6,683 nt of DNA from Halovenus sp. (GCA_028275145.1 JAQCNG010000135.1:1-6683); one strand, 5' to 3'. Positions 1 through 5,428 are shown, counted from the first letter of the stretch. Translations and numbers: made by a program. The notes: generated by a model not told the origin, from the sequence alone.

Positions 1-443
1 GCCTCGAACACGCCGTCGACACTCGTGGCGTACACCAGCAGGTCGGCGTCGGCGTGCTCCGCGACCCCGGCGGCGACGGCGTCGGTGGTGTGACCCGGTG
101 CGGTCCCGCCCAGCACCGGGATAGCGCCGCGCTGGAACACCTCGCGTGCCCCCTCGACGTCCTCGAGGGGGTGAGAGACGGCCGCGTCACCGAGTGCCTC
201 GGCGAGCAGGCGGGCGTTCAGCCGCGTCACCTCGATGCCGATGCGGTCCAGCGAGATCTCGTCGGCCCCAACCCCGCGCGCGACCTCGATGTACTCCCGC
301 GCGACCGGGCCGCCGCCGACCACCACGCCGAGTTCGTGCCCCGCCTCGACCAGGTCGAGCAGCGTCTCGGCGTAGGCGCTGACCCGCCCGGCGTCGAGTT
401 CCGGCACGAGCACACTGCCGCCGATAGAGACGACGACTCTCAT
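1..443 (-). CDS. pyrH: UMP kinase (uridylate kinase), archaeal type, 3' end outside window
   Basis: Phosphorylates UMP to UDP with ATP in the cytoplasm, the step that leads from de novo pyrimidine synthesis to UTP and CTP. It belongs to the amino acid kinase fold. The first 147 residues are visible. The N-terminus reads MRVVVSIGGSVLVPEL, with the phosphate-binding Gly-Gly-Ser at 8-10, a second glycine-rich loop VVGGGPVARE at 41-50, the UMP-side segment with DRIGIEVTRLNA at 66-77, and the nucleotide-binding region VLGGTAPGHTTDAVAA at 110-125. It breaks off at SVDGVFE. Archaeal UMP kinases are about 225-235 residues, so roughly 80 are missing off the left edge. The ATG at 443-441 is supported by a TTTAAG box 27 bases upstream, so the mRNA is probably leaderless. 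It is transcribed divergently from the DUF2892 gene. The family assignment is secure from the motifs; UMP specificity follows from the family. Confidence 0.95.
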   Translation of the reverse strand, partial: MRVVVSIGGSVLVPELDAGRVSAYAETLLDLVEAGHELGVVVGGGPVAREYIEVARGVGADEISLDRIGIEVTRLNARLLAEALGDAAVSHPLEDVEGAREVFQRGAIPVLGGTAPGHTTDAVAAGVAEHADADLLVYATSVDGVFE

Positions 444-467
444 TGCTTCCGGTAGCGACGACGCAGG

Positions 468-473
468 CTTAAA
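468..473 (-). promoter_or_regulatory. TATA-like box of pyrH
   Basis: On the minus strand this reads TTTAAG, within ACGTTTAAGCC. Its centre lies about 27 bases from the pyrH ATG, the usual archaeal distance from TATA box to transcription start. Transcription would therefore begin at or next to the start codon and give a leaderless mRNA. No ribosome binding site precedes the ATG. The match and spacing are seen directly; function is inferred. Confidence 0.65.
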
Positions 474-515
474 CGTTGCCAACGGCTCTGACCCCGAGAG
501 CCCGACCTGCTGTGT

Positions 516-582
516 CGCTCTCCCGCTCGCGACATCCCCGTCCCCGCACCCGACATCTGCTCTCGACCGGGACGCTCTCCCG
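516..582. repeat. Short direct repeat in the pyrH/DUF2892 promoter region
   Basis: CGCTCTCCCG occurs at 516-525 and again at 573-582, 57 bases apart. Nearby CCCGAC elements at 501 and 550 roughly extend the similarity. The rest of the 444-633 stretch is pyrimidine-rich with no convincing gene. The repeat could be a pair of regulator sites or chance in biased DNA. Confidence 0.25.
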
Positions 583-633
583 GCACAGACACAGACGGTA
601 GTTCTATCAGGTGGTGTGACAGATGTGGGTTGG

Positions 634-641
634 ATATAAAT
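634..641 (+). promoter_or_regulatory. TATA box of the DUF2892 gene
   Basis: ATATAAAT is a close match to the archaeal TATA consensus in an otherwise GC-rich region. Its centre is 27-28 bases upstream of the ATG at 665, which predicts a leaderless transcript. The box also lies downstream of the in-frame ATG at 623, so that earlier codon would not be in the mRNA. This decides the start at 665. Confidence 0.75.
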
Positions 642-664
642 CCGCCCAGTCCCATTGTCCGGGT

Positions 665-874
665 ATGCCACAGAAAAACGTCGGTGGCCGGGACCGCCAG
701 ATTCGCGCACTGCTCGCCGTTGCACTGAGCATCGTCGCAGTCAGCAGACTGCGGAGCGGACAGAAACGGGTCGGCCTGCTCGCAGCTGTCGGCGCGCTCG
801 GGTTCGGGTTCAACGCGACGACCTGTTTCTGCGGGATGAACGAGATGCTCGGTTTCGACACGACCGAGGAGTAA
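665..874 (+). CDS. DUF2892 (YgaP-like transmembrane domain) small membrane protein
   Basis: A 69-residue membrane protein of unknown function. It matches the DUF2892/YgaP-type transmembrane family by its opening NVGGRDRQIRALLAVAL (residues 5-21), two hydrophobic segments at about 14-28 and 36-53 joined by a short basic loop (RLRSGQKR), and the closing FNATTCFCGMNEMLGF (49-64). The family usually ends with a cysteine-containing turn; here it is C54-x-C56. Bacterial relatives can be fused to rhodanese domains, but nothing of that kind is present here, so no sulfur role should be assumed. The start at 665 is chosen because a TATA box sits 27 bases upstream and because NVGG is near the N-terminus in this family; the longer version from 623 would begin upstream of the promoter. 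It converges with the azf gene, leaving 58 bases between stop codons. Confidence 0.88.
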   Translation: MPQKNVGGRDRQIRALLAVALSIVAVSRLRSGQKRVGLLAAVGALGFGFNATTCFCGMNEMLGFDTTEE

Positions 875-932
875 CGACCACCGGGGACAGACAGTTCGGG
901 CGCGCAGGTGACCGCTCACGCCGGGAGACTGC

Positions 933-1688
933 TCACTCGACCCGCTCCGCGCCGTCCCACTCGGCGGAGTTGTCCATCGGTTCGTAGCCAAGCACCTCCC
1001 TGGCGCGTTCGAGCGAGTAGTACTTGCGGTCGTTGTCGGAGATGCCGTAGACGATTTCGAAGTCGTAGTCGGCCTGCAGGGCGCGGTCGTGGATGTGAGC
1101 GCAGTCCCGGGTCGAGAGCCACATTGCCTGCCCGCGCTCGTAGTCGATTGGCGGGTGGTCCTCGTTGAGATTGCCGATGCGGACGTTACAGACCGAGATG
1201 TTGTGGGAGTCGTGGAAGTACCGGCCGATAATCTCGCCGGTGGCCTTGCTGATGCCGTACTCGTTGCCGGGGCGGGGTCTCTCGGTTCCGTCGAGCAGGA
1301 ACTCCCCGTCGGCGCGGTACATCTCCGGCGTGCGCTCTCCGGTCTCGAACGCGCCGACGGCGTGGTTCGACGATGAGTAGATCACCCGCTCGACACCCTC
1401 CTGTGCGGCGGCCTGGTAGACGGTGTAGGTGCCGTCGATGTTGTTCTTGAGCACGCTCCGCCAGGGGGCACCCCGGCGTGGGTCGCCCGCGAGGTGGATT
1501 ACCGCGTCGACCCCCTCCACGGCCGGCCGGACGTCCTCGATGTCCTGCACCTCACCCGTTGTGTACGGGACACCGGGCTCCTCGGTGGGCTGACTGTGGT
1601 ACATGAGCCGCCAGTCGTAGGCGTTACGCAACCCCTCGAAGACAGTCCGACCGACGTGCCCGCCCGCTCCCGTGAGCAGTACCCGCAT
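933..1688 (-). CDS. azf: NAD-dependent epimerase/dehydratase-family oxidoreductase, probable glucose-6-phosphate dehydrogenase (Azf type)
   Basis: A 251-residue extended short-chain dehydrogenase. The Rossmann nucleotide-binding motif TGAGGHVG is at 6-13, HLAGDP at 65-70, a serine-rich strand with SSSNHAVG at 105-112, and the catalytic pair Y144 and K148 in YGISK. R170 in NVRIGN lies where uronate dehydrogenases bind the substrate acid group. Haloarchaea carry a member of this uronate-dehydrogenase-like group, Azf, which oxidises glucose 6-phosphate with NAD+ as the first step of the oxidative pentose phosphate pathway. Length and motifs fit that protein (about 260 residues in Haloferax). A uronate or other sugar dehydrogenase remains possible, because substrate choice cannot be read from motifs alone. 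The ATG at 1688 is supported by a TATA-like box 28 bases upstream and by the nearly N-terminal Rossmann motif. It appears to be a single-gene unit, divergent from the membrane protein gene at 1789. Confidence 0.85.
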   Translation of the reverse strand: MRVLLTGAGGHVGRTVFEGLRNAYDWRLMYHSQPTEEPGVPYTTGEVQDIEDVRPAVEGVDAVIHLAGDPRRGAPWRSVLKNNIDGTYTVYQAAAQEGVERVIYSSSNHAVGAFETGERTPEMYRADGEFLLDGTERPRPGNEYGISKATGEIIGRYFHDSHNISVCNVRIGNLNEDHPPIDYERGQAMWLSTRDCAHIHDRALQADYDFEIVYGISDNDRKYYSLERAREVLGYEPMDNSAEWDGAERVE

Positions 1689-1711
1689 TCAGTTCTATTA
1701 ACGGTGAGCCT

Positions 1712-1719
1712 GGATAAGT
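1712..1719 (-). promoter_or_regulatory. TATA-like box of the azf gene
   Basis: The minus strand reads ACTTATCC, centred 27-28 bases from the ATG at 1688. This predicts a leaderless mRNA. The 100-base region to 1788 also holds the divergent promoter of the membrane protein gene, so one regulator could act on both; no clear operator was seen. Confidence 0.55.
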
Positions 1720-1730
1720 AGCACACGATT

Positions 1731-1751
1731 CGCCCCGCCACCCGGGGGGCG
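1731..1751. repeat. Short GC-rich inverted repeat between divergent promoters
   Basis: CGCCCC at 1731-1736 and GGGGCG at 1746-1751 are exact inverted repeats separated by nine bases. They lie midway between the azf TATA-like box and the weak box of the membrane protein gene. The placement would suit an operator shared by both genes, but in DNA this GC-rich a 6-base palindrome arises easily by chance. Confidence 0.3.
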
Positions 1752-1757
1752 ACGAGG

Positions 1758-1764
1758 GTTCAAG
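1758..1764 (+). promoter_or_regulatory. Weak TATA-like box of the four-helix membrane protein gene
   Basis: GTTCAAG differs by one base from the GTTTAAG box seen at pyrH and is centred 28 bases before the ATG at 1789. The spacing is right for leaderless initiation, but the sequence match is modest. It is the best support available for choosing 1789 as the start. Confidence 0.4.
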
Positions 1765-1788
1765 AGGGATGCCGAACCAGTCGGCCCT

Positions 1789-2493
1789 ATGCAGCGCTCA
1801 GACGGCGGACGCGGCCGGGCGGGACACCGCGACGCGGGGCAGCCACAGTCGGGGCGGTCACCGGCAACCAGCAACGGGGAGATGGGGACGACAGACACCC
1901 GCCAGCGGGGCGGCTCCGGACACTGGCAGCCACCACCGGGTAAACAGACGTCCAGCCGATTCCCGGGGCGAGGGCACAGTCGAGCAGGGGGCAGGTCGAC
2001 ACGCACCCGCCGGTTCCCGGGGAGTGTCGTCGCGCTCCGTGGCATCTCGCTGCTGTTCGGACTGCTCGGCTCGGTATCGCTGTACGCCGGCATCGAGTTA
2101 CTCGTTCTCAGTACCGAGGCCCCGGCGGGGGCGTCGAGACTCCAGATGGTTGGGTTGATCGCAGTCGCCGTGGGTGTGGCCTACGTGTACGCGGCCTATG
2201 GCCTCTGGCGGTTCCACGGGCGGGGCTGGCAGGTCGGGATGGGGCTGGTCGGTCTGGGCGTGTCGGGCACGCTCGTCGCCCTTTTCTCCAGCGGCGGGGC
2301 CGGCGCGCTGATCGGACTCGCGGTCAACTGTGTGCTGGGGTGGGTACTGTACGCGAACAGAGACCAGTTCCGCGACCAGCACCGGACCGGGTCGGACACG
2401 GCGACGGGCCCGGTGGAGACAACCGAACAGACCCAGAGGAGGGCAGACGGGGCCGCCGGCGGATACGCGAGCGAGCGGCGCGGCCGGCACTGA
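1789..2493 (+). CDS. Hypothetical four-helix membrane protein with long basic N-terminus
   Basis: A 234-residue protein that I do not recognise. Residues 1-79 are hydrophilic and low in complexity, rich in Arg, Gly, Ser and Gln, with only about four acidic residues. Four hydrophobic segments follow at about 84-106, 119-141, 147-166 and 169-189, then a polar tail to 234. The even spacing of the helices (each pair joined by a short loop such as RFHGRGWQ at 141-148) suggests a small integral membrane domain of about 110 residues; no catalytic motif is visible. The N-terminal part lacks the acidic bias of the neighbouring genes, so the real start may be later. ATG at 1882 (residue 32) is the only other Met, GTG or TTG before the first helix and has no TATA box at the expected distance. 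The start at 1789 has a weak one. The hydrophobic core is very likely coding; the N-terminus is uncertain. Confidence 0.7.
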   Translation: MQRSDGGRGRAGHRDAGQPQSGRSPATSNGEMGTTDTRQRGGSGHWQPPPGKQTSSRFPGRGHSRAGGRSTRTRRFPGSVVALRGISLLFGLLGSVSLYAGIELLVLSTEAPAGASRLQMVGLIAVAVGVAYVYAAYGLWRFHGRGWQVGMGLVGLGVSGTLVALFSSGGAGALIGLAVNCVLGWVLYANRDQFRDQHRTGSDTATGPVETTEQTQRRADGAAGGYASERRGRH

Positions 2494-2510
2494 ACCCGGG
2501 CACGGGATAC

Positions 2511-2530
2511 GTGGCTCCCCGGGTAGCCAC
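2511..2530 (+). terminator. Hairpin 18 bases after the membrane protein gene
   Basis: GTGGCT at 2511-2516 pairs with AGCCAC at 2525-2530 around an 8-base loop. It lies just downstream of the stop codon at 2493. No T-run follows, and archaeal termination relies mainly on T-runs, so a role in termination or 3'-end protection is only a guess. Confidence 0.25.
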
Positions 2531-2607
2531 ACGTTCGCCCCAGAAGCCGACCGGTCCGTCGATACGTTCACCCGTTGGGGTTCTCCCCATCTCCACGAAG
2601 AGTGCCC

Positions 2608-2847
2608 ATGAGCGACCCGCAGGAGAGAAACGACCCCATCGATTACGGCCGGTTCGAGGAGGGCCGACACTGCAACTACTGGGACCTCGACAGGACAGTT
2701 CAGCGCGAACCCTCCCGGGTGTACCCCGAGGAGGCGTTCGAGTGGGCCGAGCCGCGGCTGTCCCGACTGTCTTCGCGGGAGTCTCACTCGTCGAGCGATT
2801 CGGCGATGTCGGCAAGCGAGGCGTCCGGTTGCTCCACGGGTTCGTAG
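2608..2847 (+). pseudogene. Probable truncated N-terminus of a haloarchaeal acyl-CoA dehydrogenase
   Basis: This open frame encodes 79 residues. Residues 12-53 look like real acidic haloarchaeal protein, with the landmark GRHCNYWDLDRTVQ at 19-32 and RVYPEEAFEWAEPRL at 37-51. From memory, this resembles the extreme N-terminus of large haloarchaeal acyl-CoA dehydrogenase (AidB-like) proteins, which carry a GRHxNYW element before the flavoprotein domain. After about residue 57 the frame simply reads the antisense of the convergent gene's 3' end and becomes serine-rich (ESHSSSDSAMSASEASG). No FAD or acyl-CoA binding domain follows in any plus frame. The simplest reading is a deletion that removed more than 90% of the gene. 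No TATA-like box lies near 27 bases upstream of the ATG at 2608; a small hairpin (2576-2589) occupies that area. A genuine small protein is the alternative. Confidence 0.5.
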
Positions 2848-3212
2848 ACGACGCGCTCGCCAGGTTCGCGGAGGCCGTAGGCGTACCCCTCGGTGAGCAC
2901 GTCCAGCACGAGCGTGCTGCCCGGCCCGTGGCCGCCCTCGTCGAACCAGTCGGCGAGCAGGTTCCTGCCGTTCTCTCTCCGGGCAAGTCGGCGGTTGGCG
3001 TACGCACCACGGATTGCGCTGTCGCCCCGCAGCGTCGAAATCACCTCGGCGTGTGTCTGGATTCCCCCGACGGACAGCCGGACGGAATCGCCGGGGTCAC
3101 AGGCCAGTTTCGCCGGGAGCACGAGCTGCGGGCGGCCCGTCGACCCGACGGGGTCGAGTTCGACCCGGTGGGAGTCGACGACGGGGTGGTCAGACGGGAG
3201 TCGGTCGGTCAT
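2784..3212 (-). CDS. Conserved haloarchaeal protein, DUF7112-like
   Basis: A 142-residue soluble protein of unknown function. It begins MTDRLPSDHPVVDSHRVEL, continues with a beta-rich region (PQLVLPAKLA at 28-37, DSVRLSVGG at 42-50), then IRGAYANRRLARRENGRN at 67-84 and LDVLTEGYAYGLREPGERV at 103-121. From memory, this order matches the small haloarchaea-restricted family DUF7112, whose members share the SDHPxVxxxRV opening and the LTEGYxYGLRxPGERV block. No membrane segment, metal site or catalytic motif is evident. The start at 3212 is chosen because the family begins at this point; upstream codons are not protein-like. There is no TATA box at 27 bases, but a possible one about 45 bases upstream would leave an 18-base leader containing GGGGGAG. 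It is divergent from the NRDE gene, and its 3' end overlaps the truncated frame at 2608-2847 by 64 bases. Confidence 0.82.
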   Translation of the reverse strand: MTDRLPSDHPVVDSHRVELDPVGSTGRPQLVLPAKLACDPGDSVRLSVGGIQTHAEVISTLRGDSAIRGAYANRRLARRENGRNLLADWFDEGGHGPGSTLVLDVLTEGYAYGLREPGERVVYEPVEQPDASLADIAESLDE

Positions 3213-3253
3213 CGCGCCGTCTCCCCCCACTCCGGGAGAGCGGCCGGTGGTCG

Positions 3254-3260
3254 AATCATA
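3254..3260 (-). promoter_or_regulatory. Possible TATA box of the DUF7112-like gene
   Basis: The minus strand reads TATGATT, the only AT-rich stretch upstream of the start at 3212. Transcription starting 27 bases on would leave a leader of about 18 bases that contains GGGGGAG, a partial match to a ribosome binding site. This is weaker than the other promoters in the window. Confidence 0.35.
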
Positions 3261-3353
3261 CCCCCTGTACGGGTCGCGCCGGAAAGAACGTATCCGTTCG
3301 AGTCCGACTCGTCCGTTGTTCTGGACGACAGCCACGCGCTGAGGAGCCAGACC

Positions 3354-3360
3354 AGTTTTG
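3354..3360 (+). promoter_or_regulatory. TATA-like box of the NRDE/TANGO2 gene
   Basis: AGTTTTG is centred 28 bases upstream of the GTG at 3385, fitting leaderless initiation there. It overlaps the TTG at 3358 that would otherwise extend the reading frame, so that codon would not be in the transcript. This supports the GTG start. Confidence 0.55.
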
Positions 3361-3384
3361 TGGGTCGACCACATACACGTGCCT

Positions 3385-4134
3385 GTGTGTACACTCACGC
3401 TCGCGTGGCAGGTGTTCTCCGACGCGCCTGTCGCACTCGCGGCGAACCGCGATGAACGCCTCGACAGGCCCTCGGAGCCACCGAGGCGCCGCAACTGGGA
3501 GACGCCGGTGGTCGCTCCAAAGGACGCCGAGGCAGCGGGGACCTGGCTCGGCTACAACGGGCACGGCCTGCTGGTGACGATTACGAACCGCTGGGACGGC
3601 AGGGATATCGAGGGCGGGCGCTCGCGGGGACTGCTCGTCCGGGACGCGCTGGCCTGCGAGAGCGCCGAGGCGGCCGTCCGGTTCGTCGAACGCGAACTCG
3701 ACGCCCGTGCCTACGAGGGCTTTCACATGCTCGTTGCCGACGAGCGGGCGGCGTTGCTGGTCGAGTTCGACGGCGCGCGCCGTGTCCGGACGCTCGACCC
3801 CGGGGTACACGTCATCGTCAACGTCGGGGTCGACGGCGAGTACGACATCCCCGCGTACCGCGAGAACGCCGGCAGACAGCAGGCCGAGAACGCCGAGGCC
3901 GTCCGCGCGGCGCTCCGCCCCGAACCCGGTGAGGACGGCGATGCGTGGCTCACCCGGGCCGGAACTGTCCTCGGAGACCACGAGTACGGCGTCTGCATCC
4001 ACGGTGACGGGTTCGGCACCCGCTCCTCGTCGCTGGTCCGACTCGGCGAGTTCCCCCGGTTCGAGTACGCCGACGGGCCACCCTGTGAGACCAGTTACGA
4101 CCGCGTGCGGGCGTCGCTGTCTCCGCCGCCGTAG
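3385..4134 (+). CDS. NRDE-family protein (TANGO2-like), predicted Ntn-hydrolase fold
   Basis: A 249-residue protein of the NRDE/TANGO2 family, named after the conserved Asn-Arg-Asp-Glu found here at 21-24. Other family landmarks are the N-terminal MCTLTLAW, GTWLG at 52-56, TNRWDGRD at 67-74, SRGLLV at 80-85 and the C-terminal YGVCIHGDGFGTRSSS at 201-216. The biochemical role is unsettled. Eukaryotic TANGO2 is linked to lipid, CoA or heme handling, and the fold is related to N-terminal-nucleophile hydrolases. If the initiator Met is removed, Cys2 becomes the N-terminal residue, as such a nucleophile would require. GTG at 3385 is chosen over the upstream TTG at 3358 because it places Cys at position 2 as in relatives, and because a TATA-like box lies 28 bases before it. 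It is probably monocistronic; a GC-rich hairpin follows the stop and orc starts 82 bases on with its own promoter. Confidence 0.88.
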   Translation: MCTLTLAWQVFSDAPVALAANRDERLDRPSEPPRRRNWETPVVAPKDAEAAGTWLGYNGHGLLVTITNRWDGRDIEGGRSRGLLVRDALACESAEAAVRFVERELDARAYEGFHMLVADERAALLVEFDGARRVRTLDPGVHVIVNVGVDGEYDIPAYRENAGRQQAENAEAVRAALRPEPGEDGDAWLTRAGTVLGDHEYGVCIHGDGFGTRSSSLVRLGEFPRFEYADGPPCETSYDRVRASLSPPP

Positions 4135-4137
4135 CCG

Positions 4138-4159
4138 GCTCTCGGCCCGCCCGGAGAGC
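4138..4159 (+). terminator. Hairpin directly after the NRDE gene
   Basis: GCTCTC at 4138-4143 and GAGAGC at 4154-4159 are perfect inverted repeats around a 10-base GC-rich loop, three bases past the stop codon. No T-run follows. It could mark the 3' end of the NRDE mRNA, but termination by hairpin alone is not typical of archaea. Confidence 0.25.
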
Positions 4160-4185
4160 TATCAGATATCGGAGTTCTCGACACC

Positions 4186-4192
4186 GTTAAGT
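4186..4192 (+). promoter_or_regulatory. TATA-like box of the orc gene
   Basis: GTTAAGT is centred 28 bases upstream of the ATG at 4217, which again predicts a start at or near the AUG. A GGTGA at 4207-4211, five bases before the ATG, also fits the anti-Shine-Dalgarno end of 16S rRNA. If transcription started further up, for example from the AT-rich GATATC at 4165-4170, translation could be leadered. Both modes are possible. Confidence 0.45.
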
Positions 4193-4216
4193 GCCGCGAG
4201 TAGCTCGGTGAAAGTA

Positions 4217-5347
4217 ATGGGAGACGGCTCCGGCGGTGGCGACATGCTCTCCTGGGACGAGTCGCTGTTCCGTGACGAGCGCGTCTTCGAGGTGGACTAC
4301 CTGCCCGAGACGTTCACACACCGGGAGACCCAGATGGAGAGTCTGAAGTACGCACTCAAACCCGCGGTGCGTGGCTCGCGGCCCCTGAACGTGATGGCCC
4401 AGGGGCCGCCGGGCACCGGCAAGACGACGGCCATCCACATCCTGTTCGACGAACTGCGGGCCCAGACAGACGTGCAGGCGGTGCGTGTGAACTGCCAGGT
4501 CAACGCCACCCGCTATGCCGTGTTCTCGCGGCTGTTCGAGGGTGTGTTCGACTACGAACCCCCCGCGTCGGGCATCTCGTTCAAGAAGCTGTTCTCGCAG
4601 GTGACTGACCGTCTCGTGGAGAACGACGAGGTGCTCGTGGTGGCGCTCGACGACGTCAACTACCTGTTCTACGAGTCGGCGGCCTCCGAGACGCTGTACT
4701 CGCTGTTGCGCGCCCACGAGGAGCAGGGCGGCGCGCGCATCGGTGTCATCGTCGTCTCGTCGGACCTCGACCTGAACATCATCGAGGAACTCGACGGGCG
4801 GGTCCAGAGCGTGTTCCGGCCGGAGGACGTCTACTTTCCGAAGTACGACGAACCCGCGATAGCCGATATCCTCGGCGAGCGCGTCGAGCGCGGCTTCCAC
4901 GAGGGGGTCGTCGGCCCGCAGGTGCTCGACCGGGTCGCCGAACTCACCGCGGACCAGGGTGGTGACCTCCGGGTCGGTATCGACCTGCTGCGTCGGGCGG
5001 GGCTGAACGCGGAGATGCGCGCCAGCGACACCGTCGAGCGTGTGGACGCCGAGGAGGCCTTCGAGACGTCGAAGTACATCCACCTCTCGCGCCGACTCGG
5101 CGGGCTCTCCGACTCCGAGGCCGCCCTGCTCGAGGTCGTCGCCGAACACGAGGGCGAACAGGCCGGTGCCATCTACGAGGTGTTCCACGACCAGACCGGC
5201 CTGGGCTACACCCGCTACGCCGAGATTATCAACAAACTCGACCAGCTGGGCATCGTCGACGCCAGGTACGCCGACGTCGACGGCCGGGGTCGCTCCCGGG
5301 AACTCTCGCTCGAGTACGACGCCGAGGCGGTGCTGGAGCGACTGTGA
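4217..5347 (+). CDS. orc: Orc1/Cdc6 family replication initiator, haloarchaeal paralog
   Basis: A 376-residue AAA+ protein of the archaeal Orc1/Cdc6 family, which binds origin repeats, melts DNA and helps load the MCM helicase. Visible parts are the N-terminal arm FRDERVFEVDYLPETFTHRE (18-37), Walker A GPPGTGKT (63-70), Walker B LVVALDDVN (140-148), the sensor 1 strand VVSSDLDL (179-186), and the sensor 2 region GGDLRVGIDLLRRAG (248-262) with R252. A C-terminal winged helix occupies about 295-376 (GLSDSEAALLEVV, then YTRYAEIINKLDQLGIV). Walker B has Asp-Asp-Val-Asn where many Orc1/Cdc6 proteins have Asp-Glu; this looks like a feature of one haloarchaeal paralog group rather than damage. Haloarchaea usually carry several such genes, and the main origin gene cannot be told from this window. 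The ATG at 4217 is chosen because the upstream frame reads antisense-like through the NRDE gene and because promoter and GGTGA signals lie just before it. Confidence 0.95.
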   Translation: MGDGSGGGDMLSWDESLFRDERVFEVDYLPETFTHRETQMESLKYALKPAVRGSRPLNVMAQGPPGTGKTTAIHILFDELRAQTDVQAVRVNCQVNATRYAVFSRLFEGVFDYEPPASGISFKKLFSQVTDRLVENDEVLVVALDDVNYLFYESAASETLYSLLRAHEEQGGARIGVIVVSSDLDLNIIEELDGRVQSVFRPEDVYFPKYDEPAIADILGERVERGFHEGVVGPQVLDRVAELTADQGGDLRVGIDLLRRAGLNAEMRASDTVERVDAEEAFETSKYIHLSRRLGGLSDSEAALLEVVAEHEGEQAGAIYEVFHDQTGLGYTRYAEIINKLDQLGIVDARYADVDGRGRSRELSLEYDAEAVLERL

Positions 5348-5379
5348 CCGGCCGCCGGGTCGCACACGACCCCGGCCGG
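5348..5379 (+). terminator. Strong GC-rich hairpin abutting the orc stop codon
   Basis: CCGGCC (5348-5353) pairs with GGCCGG (5374-5379) and GGGTCG (5357-5362) pairs with CGACCC (5367-5372). The loop is four bases, CACA, and a small internal bulge separates the two helices. The stem starts on the base after the orc stop. It may terminate or protect the orc mRNA. The nearest T-run (5401-5404) is part of the next promoter. Confidence 0.4.
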
Positions 5380-5398
5380 CCCGTCCGGAGTCTAGAAG

Positions 5399-5405
5399 TA
5401 TTTTA
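5399..5405 (+). promoter_or_regulatory. TATA box of the aIF1A gene
   Basis: TATTTTA is a strong archaeal TATA match centred 27 bases before the ATG at 5429. Transcription should start at the AUG and give a leaderless mRNA. It lies only 20 bases after the hairpin that follows orc, so the two genes are probably separate units. Confidence 0.7.
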
Positions 5406-5428
5406 CCGTGCCCCTCTGAGACACAGTC

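Noticed and set aside
440..991. Long minus-strand open frame of 183 codons across the pyrH/DUF2892 region
   Set aside because: It runs antisense through the DUF2892 gene and its promoter, has mixed basic composition and no recognisable domain. High-GC DNA gives many such open frames.
2576..2589. Small hairpin TGGGG/CCCCA with a four-base loop upstream of the truncated frame
   Set aside because: Too short to assign a function in this GC-rich context; it has no T-run and no riboswitch-like features.
3290..3325. tRNA-like T-loop sequence GTTCGAGTCC in the DUF7112/NRDE intergenic region
   Set aside because: The flanking bases do not form a five-pair T-stem, and no acceptor, D or anticodon arm could be placed around it.
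2340..3455. Plus-strand open frame of 371 codons
   Set aside because: It overlaps the membrane protein 3' end in another frame, the acyl-CoA dehydrogenase remnant and the antisense of the DUF7112-like gene. Its composition is Arg, Gly and Pro rich, as expected of a shadow frame.
3707..4216. N-terminal extension of the Orc protein reaching back into the NRDE gene
   Set aside because: These 170 residues are Ser, Arg and Pro rich and out of frame with NRDE. Orc similarity begins only after the ATG at 4217, which has its own promoter signals.
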